Notes: generated by a model not told the origin, from the sequence alone. A stretch of DNA of 64,000 bases from Alphaproteobacteria bacterium (GCA_022822665.1 JAJEAR010000065.1:1-64000); one strand, 5' to 3'; positions 34,899-44,201 are shown, counted from the first letter of the stretch. Translations and numbers: made by a program.

Positions 34899-36206
34899 TC
34901 AGATGTCGAGCGAAGTCTGCCGTTCCCACGCGCTGATCGAGCGCGAATAGTCGTCCCACTCGCGCATCTTCAGCGTCACGTAGGCTGCGGAGACCTCGTC
35001 GCCCAGCGCCGCCTTCAGGACCCGGTTGCGGTCGAACAGCCGGATCGCGTCCAGCAGGTAGCGCGGCAACCGGCGGGCGCGCCGTGCCCGGTGACCCTCC
35101 TTGTACATGTCAAGGTCGAGTCGGGGCCCGGGATCGCGATCATGCGCCAGTCCGTCGAGGCCGGCCGCGAGGAACACCGCCGGCAGCAGGTACGGGTTGA
35201 CTGCCCCGTCGGCCAGCCGGAACTCGAATCGCCCCTCGTCGGGAGTGCGGACCATGTGTGTCCGGTTGTTGCCCGACCAGGTGACGGTGTTCGGGGACCA
35301 GGTTGCCCCGGACACCGTGACCGGGGCGTTGATGCGCTTGTAGGAATTGACAATCGGATTCGTGATCGCGCACATCGACTCGGCGTGGTGCAACGCACCG
35401 CCGAGGAAGGCGTGAGCGGTGGCCGACAGTCCCAGTTCCCCCGCCGGGTCGTGGAACAGGTTCCGGTCACCGTCCCACAGCGAGATATGGATATGGCACC
35501 CGTTGCCCGTCAGCTCGGAAAACGGCTTCGGCATGAAGGTGGCGCGCAGCCCGTGCCTTTCGGCAATCGACTTGACCATGAACTTGAAGAACGCATGCCG
35601 GTCGGCGGTAACCAGCGCATCGTCGTATTCCCAGTTCATCTCGAACTGGCCGTTCGCGTCCTCGTGGTCATTCTGGTACGGCGACCAGCCGAGCGCCTGC
35701 ATACCGTCGCAGATTTCCGAGATCACGTCGTAGCGCCGCATCAGCGCCTGCTGGTCGTAGCAGGGCTTGGCCTCGACATCGCGCGGATCGGAGATCCCTG
35801 CTCCCTCGGCGTCGATCAGGTGGAACTCGGCCTCGACGCCGCATTTCATGCGGTAGCCGAGGCCGGCCGCGCGCTCGACCAGGCGCTTCAGCGTGACACG
35901 GGGCGCCTGCTCGACCGCACTGCCGTTCATCACCAGGTCACCGGGGACCCATGCCACCTCGGGCTTCCAGGGCAGCTGCATGACGCTGTTGACATCGGGA
36001 ATGGCGAACATGTCAGGGTTCGCCGGGCCCATGTCGAGGTAGGCGGCAAAGCCTGCAAACCCGGCGCCCGCGACCTCCATCTCTCCCGCGGCGGAGACCG
36101 GGACCAGCTTCGAACGCTGCATCCCCCGCAGGTCGGTGAAGTTGAACAGGAAGTACCGGACACCCCGTTCCGCCGCAAACCTCTCGAGAACACCCGTCAT
36201 CGTCAT
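34899..36206 (-). CDS. gmaS: Glutamine synthetase homologue, GmaS/GlnT type
   Basis: This 435-residue ATP-dependent ligase has glutamine-synthetase motifs: VEAEFHL near residue 125, NDHEDANGQFEMNW near 175-190, GNGCHIHISLWD near 230 and NNRTHMVRTPDEGRFEFRLADG near 305-325. Its length fits gamma-glutamylmethylamide synthetase and GlnT. Lying directly downstream of mgsC, it most likely makes gamma-glutamylmethylamide, or a glutamyl conjugate of another amine, from glutamate. A GlnT-type glutamine synthetase role is the alternative and cannot be separated by eye. Confidence 0.85.
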   Translation of the reverse strand: MTMTGVLERFAAERGVRYFLFNFTDLRGMQRSKLVPVSAAGEMEVAGAGFAGFAAYLDMGPANPDMFAIPDVNSVMQLPWKPEVAWVPGDLVMNGSAVEQAPRVTLKRLVERAAGLGYRMKCGVEAEFHLIDAEGAGISDPRDVEAKPCYDQQALMRRYDVISEICDGMQALGWSPYQNDHEDANGQFEMNWEYDDALVTADRHAFFKFMVKSIAERHGLRATFMPKPFSELTGNGCHIHISLWDGDRNLFHDPAGELGLSATAHAFLGGALHHAESMCAITNPIVNSYKRINAPVTVSGATWSPNTVTWSGNNRTHMVRTPDEGRFEFRLADGAVNPYLLPAVFLAAGLDGLAHDRDPGPRLDLDMYKEGHRARRARRLPRYLLDAIRLFDRNRVLKAALGDEVSAAYVTLKMREWDDYSRSISAWERQTSLDI

Positions 36207-36247
36207 TCCCCCATTTGTCGGGCTACCTCGTCCCCGTCACGACCGGT

Positions 36248-37564
36248 TCAGCGCGACCAGCCCGGAATCCAGTTGGTTCCGGCCAGCGGCACCCGGGCCA
36301 TCGCGGCCGCTTCCAGCGTGAGTGCCACCAGGTCCTCGGGTTCCAGGTTGTGCACGTGGCTCTTGCCGCAGGCCCGGGCCAGGGTCTGGCACTCCATCGC
36401 CAGGGTCGCAAGGTAGTTGCGCACCCTGCGTCCGCCCTCCTCCGGGTCGAGCCGGCGCTCGAGCACGGGGTCCTGGGTGGTGATCCCGACCGGACACCGC
36501 CCGGTCTCGCACCGGTCGCAGTGTCCGGGACTCACACCGAGTGCTGCGTAGTCCTCGGGCCAGAGCGGAGCATTGCAATTGAGCGCCATCAGCGCGGCCA
36601 CGCCGATCGACACCGCGTCGGCCCCGAGCGCCAGCGCCTTGGCGACATCGGCCCCGGTGCGAATGCCGCCGGAGACGATCAGCTGCACCTTGCGGTGCAT
36701 GTCGAGTTCCTTGAGCGCATCGACCGCCAATCGGACCGCCGGCAGGGTGGGGATGCCCACGTCCTCGATAAACACGTCCTGGGTCGCGGCGGTTCCAGCC
36801 TGCATCCCGTCCACCACCACGGCGTCGGCGCCGGCCTTGACCGCAAGCGCCACGTCATAGCCGGTGCGCGTGGCACCCACCTTCACATAGACCGGCTTTT
36901 CCCAGTCGGTGATTTCCCGCAGTTCCCGGATCTTGATCTCGAGATCGTCCGGCCCGGTCCAGTCCGGGTGGCGCGACGCGCTGCGCTGGTCAATTCCCGG
37001 CGGCAGCACCCGCATGTCTGCAACCCGTTCGCTGACCTTCTGACCGAGCAGCATGCCGCCGCCGCCGGGCTTCGCGCCCTGGCCGATCACCACCTCGATC
37101 GCGTCGGCGCGGCGCAGCTGGTCCGGCGTCATGCCATAGCGCGACGGCAGGTACTGATAGACCAGGATGTCGGACGCCTCGCGTTCCTCCTCGGTCATGC
37201 CACCGTCACCGGTGGTGGTACTGGTCCCGGCCGCGCTTGCCCCGAGACCGAGCGCTCGCTTGGCATTGGCGCTGAGCGCCCCGAAACTCATGCCGGCAAT
37301 GGTGATCGGGATCTTCAGGGTCACCGGCTTGCTCGCAAACCGCGTACCGATGGTCACGTCGGTGCCGCAGCGCTCGCGGTAGCCCTCAAGCGGATATCGC
37401 GAGACCGACGCGCCCAGGAATACCAGGTCGTCGAAGGTGGGTAGCGGACGCCTGGCGCCGCCGCCGCGGATCGAATAGATGCCCTGGCCGGCGGCACGGT
37501 GGATCTCGGCGATCACGTGCGGCGGAAAGGTTGCCGAGGTCCTGGGCGGGCGGTCACCGGTCAT
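36248..37564 (-). CDS. mgsC: N-methylglutamate synthase large subunit (FMN glutamate-synthase-like)
   Basis: This 438-residue glutamate-synthase central/FMN-barrel protein has the FMN region GMSFGALSANAKRALGLGA, GQGAKPGGGGMLLGQKV, VDGMQAGTAA and VSGGIRTGADVAKALALGADAV. The Fe-S cysteines lie in HCDRCETGRCPVGITTQDP. In the N-methylglutamate pathway this subunit combines glutamate and methylamine to N-methylglutamate. The gene lies 27 bases after mgsB and is followed by gmaS. Confidence 0.88.
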   Translation of the reverse strand: MTGDRPPRTSATFPPHVIAEIHRAAGQGIYSIRGGGARRPLPTFDDLVFLGASVSRYPLEGYRERCGTDVTIGTRFASKPVTLKIPITIAGMSFGALSANAKRALGLGASAAGTSTTTGDGGMTEEEREASDILVYQYLPSRYGMTPDQLRRADAIEVVIGQGAKPGGGGMLLGQKVSERVADMRVLPPGIDQRSASRHPDWTGPDDLEIKIRELREITDWEKPVYVKVGATRTGYDVALAVKAGADAVVVDGMQAGTAATQDVFIEDVGIPTLPAVRLAVDALKELDMHRKVQLIVSGGIRTGADVAKALALGADAVSIGVAALMALNCNAPLWPEDYAALGVSPGHCDRCETGRCPVGITTQDPVLERRLDPEEGGRRVRNYLATLAMECQTLARACGKSHVHNLEPEDLVALTLEAAAMARVPLAGTNWIPGWSR

Positions 37565-37591
37565 GGCAGTGATCCCGAGTTGGCAGCCGCA

Positions 37592-38284
37592 TCAGTAGGC
37601 GGCCGCATTGTCGATCCTGAAGTGGTAGAGCTGTCGCGCCGAACCATAGCGGCGGAACGCACCTGCGTCTGCGGCGAACCCAGCTCGCCCGAGCAGGTCC
37701 TCGATGCGTGCGACGTGCCGGTCATCCATGTCCTTCTCGACACAGTCGGCGCCGAGACTCTCGACCTTGCCCAGCACGTAGAGCTCGGCTTCGTAGAGCG
37801 AGTCGCCGAAGGCGGCACCGGCATCTCCACACACCACAAGGCAGCCGGCCTGGGCCATGAACCCGGTCATGTGTCCGACCGAACCGCCAACGACGATCTC
37901 GATGCCCTTCATCGAGATTCCGCACCGCGCACTGGCGTCGCCACCGATCGTCAGCAGGCCGCCCCACGCGGCCGCTCCCGCCGACTGGCTGGCGTCTCCG
38001 TGGACCCGGACCTCGCCCGACATCATGTTCTCGGCCACACCGGTCCCGGCGTTGCCGGCCACGGTTACGCGTGCCTGCTGGTTCATCCCGGCACAGTAGT
38101 ACCCGGCGTGGCCGTGGATCACCACGTCGATCGGATCGACGAGGCCCGCGGCAAGCGCATGGCGTCCGCGGGGATTGCGTACGTCGAACGACCCTGCCTG
38201 CCGAGTGCCGTCGCGGCCCTGCAACAGGCGGTTCAGCCGGCGGACCGGTACCGCATCGAGATCGATTTCCTCGCGTGTGCTCAT
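37592..38284 (-). CDS. mgsB: N-methylglutamate synthase subunit B (GltB C-terminal-like beta helix)
   Basis: This 230-residue protein has the repeated G-x-G pattern of the glutamate synthase beta-helix (VTVAGNAGTGVAENMMSGEVRVHGDASQSAG; IVVGGSVGHMTGFMAQAG). It forms the structural subunit between glutaminase-like and FMN subunits, as GlxC/MgsB. Its ATG overlaps the mgsA stop by 4 bases, which decides the start against a longer in-frame option. Confidence 0.87.
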   Translation of the reverse strand: MSTREEIDLDAVPVRRLNRLLQGRDGTRQAGSFDVRNPRGRHALAAGLVDPIDVVIHGHAGYYCAGMNQQARVTVAGNAGTGVAENMMSGEVRVHGDASQSAGAAAWGGLLTIGGDASARCGISMKGIEIVVGGSVGHMTGFMAQAGCLVVCGDAGAAFGDSLYEAELYVLGKVESLGADCVEKDMDDRHVARIEDLLGRAGFAADAGAFRRYGSARQLYHFRIDNAAAY

Positions 38285-39177
38285 GCCCTGCCCCAGGAAT
38301 AGACCTGACCCGGGCGCGGCTCCCACACAACGGCGTCATCCACCGACGGCAGCCTGGCGAGTGCGCGGAATTCCGACGCCATGGCGACCCAGTCATCGGT
38401 TTCAGCCATGACCGCCGGCTTGCAGGCGATCGGGTCGCGCAGCACCGAGAACCCGTCACGGGTGCCCACCGCAAAGGTGTAGAAGCCGTCAAGGTCGCGA
38501 AGCCCGGCCTCGAGCGCCTCGGCGATGGTCGCGCCCTGCATCAGCCGCCAGGTCAGGTAGCCGGCCGCGACCTCGCTGTCGTTCTCGGTCTGGAACCTGA
38601 GGCCCTGGTGATCCCTGAGCCAGTCCCGCAGCCGGTGGTGGTTGGACAGGGACCCGTTGTGCACGAGGCACAGGTCGTCACCGGTATTGAACGGGTGCGC
38701 TCCCTCGGTGGTCACGGCGCTCTCGGTGGCCATCCGGGTGTGGCCGATCATGTGGGTGCCGGACATCTGCGGCACGCCGAACCGTTCGAGCACCGCGGCG
38801 GGCAGTCCGATTTCCTTGTAGATCTCGAGCGTGGTGCCGGAACTGGTCACCCGCAACGGCGGATCGCCGGCTTCGGCCCAGTCGCGCAGCGCCTCGCCCG
38901 ACACCGCCGCCTCCAGGACCGCGTGGGTCGCCATCGGGGTGACCGTGACCGGGGTTCCGAGTTCGGCCGAGGCCCGTTCGCCGGTCGCGTGCCAGTCAAC
39001 CCCGGGAGCGCGGACCGTGACCCGGACCCGGCCTGCCGGCGCCTGGTCGCGATAGACCGCGAGCCCGGCGCTGTCGGGACCGCGTTCGGTCATTTCCGTA
39101 AGCATGGGAGCGAACAGGCTGCCCAGCCGGTTCCTCAGGTCCGGGTTCTTCAGGTAGAGACCGACGATGCCGCACAT
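38281..39177 (-). CDS. mgsA: N-methylglutamate synthase subunit A (class II amidotransferase-like)
   Basis: This 298-residue Ntn-hydrolase domain has N-terminal Cys2 (MCGIVGLYLKNPDL) as nucleophile, then TERGPDSAGLAVY, IGHTRMATESAVTTEGAHPF and CLVHNGSLSNHHRLR. These are class II glutamine amidotransferase motifs, as in GlxB/MgsA. It is the first gene of the minus-strand series mgsA-mgsB-mgsC-gmaS-cupin-CoA transferase. A TATAGT -10-like hexamer lies about 34 bases upstream. Confidence 0.88.
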   Translation of the reverse strand: MCGIVGLYLKNPDLRNRLGSLFAPMLTEMTERGPDSAGLAVYRDQAPAGRVRVTVRAPGVDWHATGERASAELGTPVTVTPMATHAVLEAAVSGEALRDWAEAGDPPLRVTSSGTTLEIYKEIGLPAAVLERFGVPQMSGTHMIGHTRMATESAVTTEGAHPFNTGDDLCLVHNGSLSNHHRLRDWLRDHQGLRFQTENDSEVAAGYLTWRLMQGATIAEALEAGLRDLDGFYTFAVGTRDGFSVLRDPIACKPAVMAETDDWVAMASEFRALARLPSVDDAVVWEPRPGQVYSWGRA

Positions 39178-39210
39178 GATCCTTCACCCTGTCCGCCTGC
39201 GCCGGCACAT

Positions 39211-39216
39211 ACTATA
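39211..39216 (-). promoter_or_regulatory. -10-like hexamer TATAGT upstream of mgsA
   Basis: TATAGT on the minus strand would give a leader of about 27 bases before the mgsA ATG. The -35 region is not convincing, so an activator may be needed. Confidence 0.35.
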
Positions 39217-39257
39217 GCGAAGACGCGGCGCCAGCACATCCGCCCAGCGCACGGGGA

Positions 39258-40859
39258 TCAGCGCCCGGCCCGGACCGTCTGCTCCCGGGTGCGCAGAAGG
39301 CGCAGGCCCGGCCAGTTCTCCTCGGTGTGACGCAGGTGCCAGGTGTTGCGCGCAAGGAATACCGGCATCTCGTCGTGGTCGTGTGCCAGGTCGCCCGGAT
39401 TGCTCTCGACGAACCGCTTCACCAGTCCGGGGTCGTCCGCGTCGATCCAGCGCGCGGTGTGCAGGGCCGCAGGCTCGAAGATTGCCGGGATGTCGTACTC
39501 GGTGCGGATCCGGTCGGCCAGAACGTCGAACTGAAGCTGGCCGATCACGCCGACGATCCAGTTCGAGCCGATCGCGGTCCTGAATACCCGGGCCACCCCC
39601 TCCTCCGCGAGCTGGGTGACGGCGCGTCCGAGGTGCTTGCCGCGCATCGGGTCGACCGGGCGGACCCGCTGCAGCATTTCAGGCGCGAAGCTCGGGATGC
39701 CGTTGAATTGCAGTTCCTCGCCCTCGGTCAGCGTATCGCCGATGCGCAGGTTCCCGTGGTTGGGCAGCCCGATGATGTCACCCGGATACGCCTGTTCCGC
39801 CACCTCGCGGTCGCGGGCGAGGAAGGTGACCGCGTTGTGGACCGCAAACCGCCGCTTGTCGCGGACATGGCGCAGGCGCATTCCGCGGCGGAACTCGCCG
39901 GAGCACACCCGGGCAAAGGCGATCCGGTCGCGGTGTTTCGGGTCCATGTTGGCCTGGATCCTGAAGACGAAGGCGGAGAACCGGTCCTCGTCGGGCGAGA
40001 CCTCGCGTCCCTCGGCCGGCTGCGGGCGGGGCGGCGGAGCGAACCCGACGATTCCGCGCAACAGTTCCCGGACCCCGAAGTTGTTGAGCGCGCTGCCGAA
40101 GTACACCGGCGTCATGTTGCCCTCGAGGAAGGCGTTCCGGTCGAAACGCGGGCAGAGCGCGGCCGCCATCTCCACCTGTTCGCGCAGTTCGGCGGCGACG
40201 TCACCCGGCAACAGTGTCTCGAGCCTGGGATCGTCCAGACCCTGGCAGACCCGGCCCGGGTCCGGTTCCTCGTGGCTGCCCCTGGCAACCAGGCAGAGCC
40301 GGTCCTCCAGCAGGTCCCAGCACCCTCGGAACAGCTGACCGGCACCAACGGGCCAGGTGACCGGAGACACCTCGATCTGCAGCGTCTGCTCGATCTCGTC
40401 GAGCAGGTCCAGGGGATCGCGCGCCTCCCGGTCCATCTTGTTGATGAAGGTGATGATCGGCATGTCGCGCAGCCGGCACACCTCGAACAGCTTGCGCGTC
40501 TGCTCCTGGATGCCGCGGGCGGCATCGATCACCATCACCGCGGAGTCGACCGCGGTGAGCGTGCGGTAGGTGTCCTCGGAAAAGTCCTCATGGCCCGGCG
40601 TGTCGAGAAGGTTGCAGGCCTGTCCCTCGTACTCGTAGCTCATCACCGAGGAGGCAACCGAGATGCCCCGTTCGCGCTCGACCGCGAGCCAGTCCGACCG
40701 GGCGCGGCGCTGCTGGCCGCGTGCCTTGACCATTCCCGCCATCTGGATGGCGCCGCCGAACAGCAGCAGTTTCTCGGTCAGCGTGGTCTTGCCCGCGTCC
40801 GGATGGGAGATGATCGCAAAGGTGCGCCTTCGTGCGATCTCGTGGGTGAGGTCCGCCAT
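39258..40859 (-). CDS. prfC: Peptide chain release factor 3
   Basis: This 533-residue translational GTPase recycles RF1/RF2. The G motifs are SHPDAGKTTLTEKLL (P-loop), RGISVASSVMSYEY (switch I), DTPGHEDFSEDTYRTL (G3) and NKMDREARDP (G4). The C-terminal part ends in VFLARNTWHL, typical of RF3. The start is the ATG of MADLTHEIARRR; an in-frame extension to 40910 covers the putative promoter and is rejected. Confidence 0.96.
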   Translation of the reverse strand: MADLTHEIARRRTFAIISHPDAGKTTLTEKLLLFGGAIQMAGMVKARGQQRRARSDWLAVERERGISVASSVMSYEYEGQACNLLDTPGHEDFSEDTYRTLTAVDSAVMVIDAARGIQEQTRKLFEVCRLRDMPIITFINKMDREARDPLDLLDEIEQTLQIEVSPVTWPVGAGQLFRGCWDLLEDRLCLVARGSHEEPDPGRVCQGLDDPRLETLLPGDVAAELREQVEMAAALCPRFDRNAFLEGNMTPVYFGSALNNFGVRELLRGIVGFAPPPRPQPAEGREVSPDEDRFSAFVFRIQANMDPKHRDRIAFARVCSGEFRRGMRLRHVRDKRRFAVHNAVTFLARDREVAEQAYPGDIIGLPNHGNLRIGDTLTEGEELQFNGIPSFAPEMLQRVRPVDPMRGKHLGRAVTQLAEEGVARVFRTAIGSNWIVGVIGQLQFDVLADRIRTEYDIPAIFEPAALHTARWIDADDPGLVKRFVESNPGDLAHDHDEMPVFLARNTWHLRHTEENWPGLRLLRTREQTVRAGR

Positions 40860-40889
40860 GGCCGTACCGGTCCGGTGATGATGACGGGT

Positions 40890-40918
40890 CTCATAGCGGG
40901 TGCACCCCAAATTGCCAA
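40890..40918 (-). promoter_or_regulatory. prfC promoter
   Basis: On the minus strand TTGGCA, a 17-base spacer and TATGAG lie about 30 bases before the prfC ATG. The -35 overlaps that of the divergent peptidase promoter. Confidence 0.5.
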
Positions 40919-40941
40919 GGCGCGGGCCCGCTTCGTATCAT
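40912..40941 (+). promoter_or_regulatory. P1 peptidase promoter, divergent from prfC
   Basis: On the plus strand TTGCCA, an 18-base spacer and TATCAT lie 33 bases before the peptidase ATG. The palindromic core TTGCCAA serves as -35 for both directions, so the two promoters should compete. Confidence 0.45.
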
Positions 40942-40974
40942 GGCCGCCCTTGTGACCACCGTACGGGCGGCGTG

Positions 40975-41985
40975 ATGGACAACCCGGTCGGGCCGCTCAA
41001 CCTCATCACCGACGTTCCCGGTCTCGCGGTCGGCAATGCCGGCGACCCGGAGCTTGTCAGCGGTGTCACCGTCATCCTGCCGGATCACCCCGCCGTCGCC
41101 GCCGTCGATGTTCGCGGCGGAGGCACCGGGTCGCGGGACATCGAGCTTCTCAAGCCTTCCGCCAGCATCGAGACGGTGGACGCCATCGTGCTCTCGGGTG
41201 GTTCCGCCTTCGGCCTCGATGCCGCGGGCGGGGTCATGTCCTGGCTCGCGGCCCGCGGTCGCGGGTTCCCGGTGGGACGGGCGCGGGTGCCGATCGTCCC
41301 CCAGGCGATCCTGTTCGACCTTGCAGGACCGCCCGTCGCCCTGCAGGGCGAGCACTCGCCCTACCGCAGGCTTGCCCGGGAGGCGGCCGGGAGTGCCGGG
41401 ACGCGGTTTGGCATCGGCAGCGTCGGGGCGGGAACCGGGGCGCGCGCCGGGCATCTCGCGGGAGGGATTGGAAGCGCCTCGGTCGTGGTCGCCGAACTCG
41501 GGGTCACTGTCGGCGCCATCGTGGCGGCCAACCCGGTCGGCGACGTGCTGATGCCCGGAACTGACGTCTTCTGGGCCTGGGACATGGAACGCGAAGGCGA
41601 GTTCGGCGGCCGGTGTCCCGACGGCCGGCACGATCCGGCTGCAGTGTCGGTCCCGAAGGCGGCGGCGGCCGGCGCACACACCACAATCGGCGCGGTCGCG
41701 ACCGACGCGGCGCTCAACCGGGTACAGGCAACCCGGTTCGCCGCCATCGCCCAGGCAGGGCTCGCCCGCGCCGTCAGGCCGGCCCACACGCCGCTTGACG
41801 GCGACATGATCATTGCGCTGTCGACCGGCAGGGTTCCGCTCGCCAACCCGGCCCGCGACCTCGCGATGCTGGGCGGTCATGCCGCCAACTGCGTCGCCCG
41901 CGCCATCGCCCGCGGGGTCCACGCCGCCCGCGGCCGCCGCGGCGCCCCGGCGTATACCGACCTCCACGGAGAGCGCGGCGCGTGA
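40975..41985 (+). CDS. P1-family peptidase (DmpA-like aminopeptidase)
   Basis: This 336-residue Ntn-hydrolase-fold protein has the S58/DmpA pattern: ITDVPGLAVGNAGD at the start, VLSGGSAFGLDAAGGVM near residue 80 and GIGSVGAGTGARAG near 145. The autocleavage region TTIGAVATDAALNRVQ is near 240, with Thr as probable nucleophile. Relatives are aminopeptidases or acylases acting on D- or beta-amino compounds. The gene is divergent from prfC and convergent with the betaine transporter ATPase. Confidence 0.87.
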   Translation: MDNPVGPLNLITDVPGLAVGNAGDPELVSGVTVILPDHPAVAAVDVRGGGTGSRDIELLKPSASIETVDAIVLSGGSAFGLDAAGGVMSWLAARGRGFPVGRARVPIVPQAILFDLAGPPVALQGEHSPYRRLAREAAGSAGTRFGIGSVGAGTGARAGHLAGGIGSASVVVAELGVTVGAIVAANPVGDVLMPGTDVFWAWDMEREGEFGGRCPDGRHDPAAVSVPKAAAAGAHTTIGAVATDAALNRVQATRFAAIAQAGLARAVRPAHTPLDGDMIIALSTGRVPLANPARDLAMLGGHAANCVARAIARGVHAARGRRGAPAYTDLHGERGA

Positions 41986-42042
41986 GCGGTGGCTGAGGCC
42001 GGCGCGGATCCGCGATACGGCGAGCCCCTGGCAGGGCCGCGT

Positions 42043-43104
42043 TCAGTATTTCCGCGCGCCGGCCTCGGAGGCTACGCGCGGCACCAGCGCCTTGACCAGG
42101 TTCGTCATTTCCAGCACGCCAACCGGCGTTCCCTCGCGCGTCACGACGTAGGAATGCGAGGTGTCGCCACCGGAACGCGCGATCGTGTCCTCGAGCGTGT
42201 CGTTGATGTCGACCTCGCCCTGTGCGTCATCCGGCAGGTCGCCGCCGTTCAGGGGGGTCATGATCGAGCGTACCCTGAGAACCCTGGCGCGGTTGATGTC
42301 GCTGACGAAATCCTCGATGTAGGGGTCGTTCGGATTCAGCAGGATATGCTGCGGCTCGTCCTGCTGAACGATGTAGCCGTCTTTCAGGATAACCAGCCGG
42401 TCCGCTAGCTTCAGGGCCTCGTCCAGGTCATGAGTGATGAAGACGATGGTCTTGTGCAGTTCCTTCTGCAATTCCAGCAGAAGGTCCTGCATGTCGGTCC
42501 GGATCAGCGGATCGAGAGCCGAGAACGCCTCGTCCATCAGCATGATCGGGGAATTGGAGGTCAGCGCACGGGCGATGCCGACGCGCTGTTGCATGCCACC
42601 CGACAGCTGGTGCGGGTAGTGGTTCTCGTAGCCGCCGAGACCGACCCGTTCCAGCCACTTCCACGCATCCTTCAGATAGTCTCTCTGGCGAACGCCTCGG
42701 ACCTGAAGCGTCGTGCCGGCGTTCTCGGCCACGGTGCGGTGCGGCAGGAGAGCGAACTTCTGGAACACCATGGACATGGATTCACGCCGCAGCGTGCGCA
42801 GCCGCTGCTCGCCGTAGGCCAGCACATCCTCGCCATCGACCTCGACCTGGCCGGAGGTCGGCTCGATCAGCCGGTTGAGATGCCGGATAAGCGTGCTCTT
42901 GCCCGACCCGGAAAGACCCATGATGACCGTGATGTCGCTTTCACGCATCTCGACATTGATGTCCTGCAGGCCGAGCACATGGCCGTACTGCTCCAGCAGG
43001 TCGGTCTTGCTGACGCCGCCCTGGACATGTTTCAGCGCCGCCTGCGGGTCGTGCCCGAAGATCTTGTACAGGCTCCGGATCGCGATCTTGACAGTCCCGG
43101 TCAC
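42043..43104 (-). CDS. proV: Glycine betaine/choline ABC transporter ATPase (ProV/ChoV type)
   Basis: This 353-residue ATPase has Walker A GLSGSGKSTLIRHLNRL, the ProV-type N-terminal IRSLYKIFG segment, signature LSGGMQQRVGIARAL and Walker B LMDEAFSALDPLIR. The C-terminal tail contains a CBS-like region (HSYVVTREGTPVGVLEM), which in related transporters senses ionic strength. It is the last gene of the proX-proW-proV operon, 15 bases after proW. It powers uptake of a quaternary amine, matching the choline-related enzymes in this window. Confidence 0.9.
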   Translation of the reverse strand: MTGTVKIAIRSLYKIFGHDPQAALKHVQGGVSKTDLLEQYGHVLGLQDINVEMRESDITVIMGLSGSGKSTLIRHLNRLIEPTSGQVEVDGEDVLAYGEQRLRTLRRESMSMVFQKFALLPHRTVAENAGTTLQVRGVRQRDYLKDAWKWLERVGLGGYENHYPHQLSGGMQQRVGIARALTSNSPIMLMDEAFSALDPLIRTDMQDLLLELQKELHKTIVFITHDLDEALKLADRLVILKDGYIVQQDEPQHILLNPNDPYIEDFVSDINRARVLRVRSIMTPLNGGDLPDDAQGEVDINDTLEDTIARSGGDTSHSYVVTREGTPVGVLEMTNLVKALVPRVASEAGARKY

Positions 43105-43119
43105 GCCGTCTCCTCCCCG

Positions 43120-44151
43120 TCAGACCTTGCGGGCGGCGTTGACGCGATCGAGCGCGGCCTTGGTCACGCGGTCCAGGACGATGGCCAGGAGCACGATACC
43201 GAGACCCGAGATCAGTCCGACGCCCAGTTCCAGATTCCGGATCCCGCGCAGCACGAGCACTCCCAGGCCCGGTGCCGAGACAAGCGATGCGATGACCACC
43301 ATGGCCAGGCTCATCATGATCGTCTGGTTCACCCCGGCCATGATGTTGGGGAGCGCCAGCGGGATCTGGACTCCGAACAGCTTTTGCCGGTCGGTCATGC
43401 CGAAGGAATCCGCGGCCTCGATGACGTCCCTGTCCACAAGCCTGATGCCGAGATCGGTGAGCCGGATCACCGGTACGATTGCATACAGGATGATCGCGAT
43501 ACCGTAGAGCTTCGGTTCGGTCACCGAGAACAGGAAGATCAGCGGGATCAGGTAGACGAAGGGCGGCAGCGTCTGGAGCATGTCCAGAACCGGGATCGTC
43601 ATGCGCTGCATCCTGTCGCTGCGCGACATGGCAATGCCGATGGGCACGCCGAACAGGACGCAGAGGAAGGCGCAGACGAAGATGATCGCCAGGGTCTGCA
43701 TGGCAAACCCGTAGTGGTCGATGAAGGCCAGGAACGCGATGCAGGCGGTCACGAATCCGATCAGCCGGACCGACTTCGTCGCGAGGTACACCACGGCCAT
43801 GAGAATGGGAAACATCACCCACCAAGGGGCGGCCTCGAAGACCAGAAGCGCGAAGTCAAGTATCCAGCTCAGCGGCTGCGTCATCGGATCGAGCACGAAG
43901 CGCAGGACATCCTTGATCGCCAGGAACCCGTCCTCGACAGCCTTTGTCATGTCGCGCGACTGTACGATCCGGGCGCACGCCTCGTTCAGCGCATCGAGCG
44001 AGGGGAACGGAAATTCCCACCACGGCGTGTCCTTGCCGGCGCCGCCCTTCGCGAGCAGGTTCGCCATCGACTGCGGCGCATCGCCCGTCTTGCCCGCGTC
44101 GCACCAGTCGCGCAGGCCGAGCCCGTCAAACAGGAAGTCGTAGGTCGCCAT
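43120..44151 (-). CDS. proW: Glycine betaine/choline ABC transporter permease (ProW type)
   Basis: This 343-residue inner-membrane protein has a long hydrophilic N-terminus and about six membrane segments in its second half. Family elements are GVPIGIAMSRSDRMQRMTIPVLDMLQTLPPFVYLIP and VIEAADSFGMTDRQKLFGVQIPLALPNIMAGVNQTIMMSLAMVV (the EAA coupling loop). It is separated from proX by about 110 bases holding a strong hairpin, and followed closely by proV. Confidence 0.9.
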   Translation of the reverse strand: MATYDFLFDGLGLRDWCDAGKTGDAPQSMANLLAKGGAGKDTPWWEFPFPSLDALNEACARIVQSRDMTKAVEDGFLAIKDVLRFVLDPMTQPLSWILDFALLVFEAAPWWVMFPILMAVVYLATKSVRLIGFVTACIAFLAFIDHYGFAMQTLAIIFVCAFLCVLFGVPIGIAMSRSDRMQRMTIPVLDMLQTLPPFVYLIPLIFLFSVTEPKLYGIAIILYAIVPVIRLTDLGIRLVDRDVIEAADSFGMTDRQKLFGVQIPLALPNIMAGVNQTIMMSLAMVVIASLVSAPGLGVLVLRGIRNLELGVGLISGLGIVLLAIVLDRVTKAALDRVNAARKV

Positions 44152-44175
44152 GACCGCTCACCCCCGTGCGGGGAA

Positions 44176-44201
44176 CCGGGCCGGAACAGTTCCCGGCCCG
44201 G
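44176..44201 (-). other. Intercistronic hairpin between proX and proW
   Basis: A perfect 9-base GC-rich inverted repeat (CCGGGCCGG / CCGGCCCGG) with an 8-base loop lies in the proX-proW gap. No T run follows on the minus strand, so it is better read as an RNA-stabilising or attenuating hairpin. Such hairpins keep binding-protein transcript in excess over permease transcript. Confidence 0.5.
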
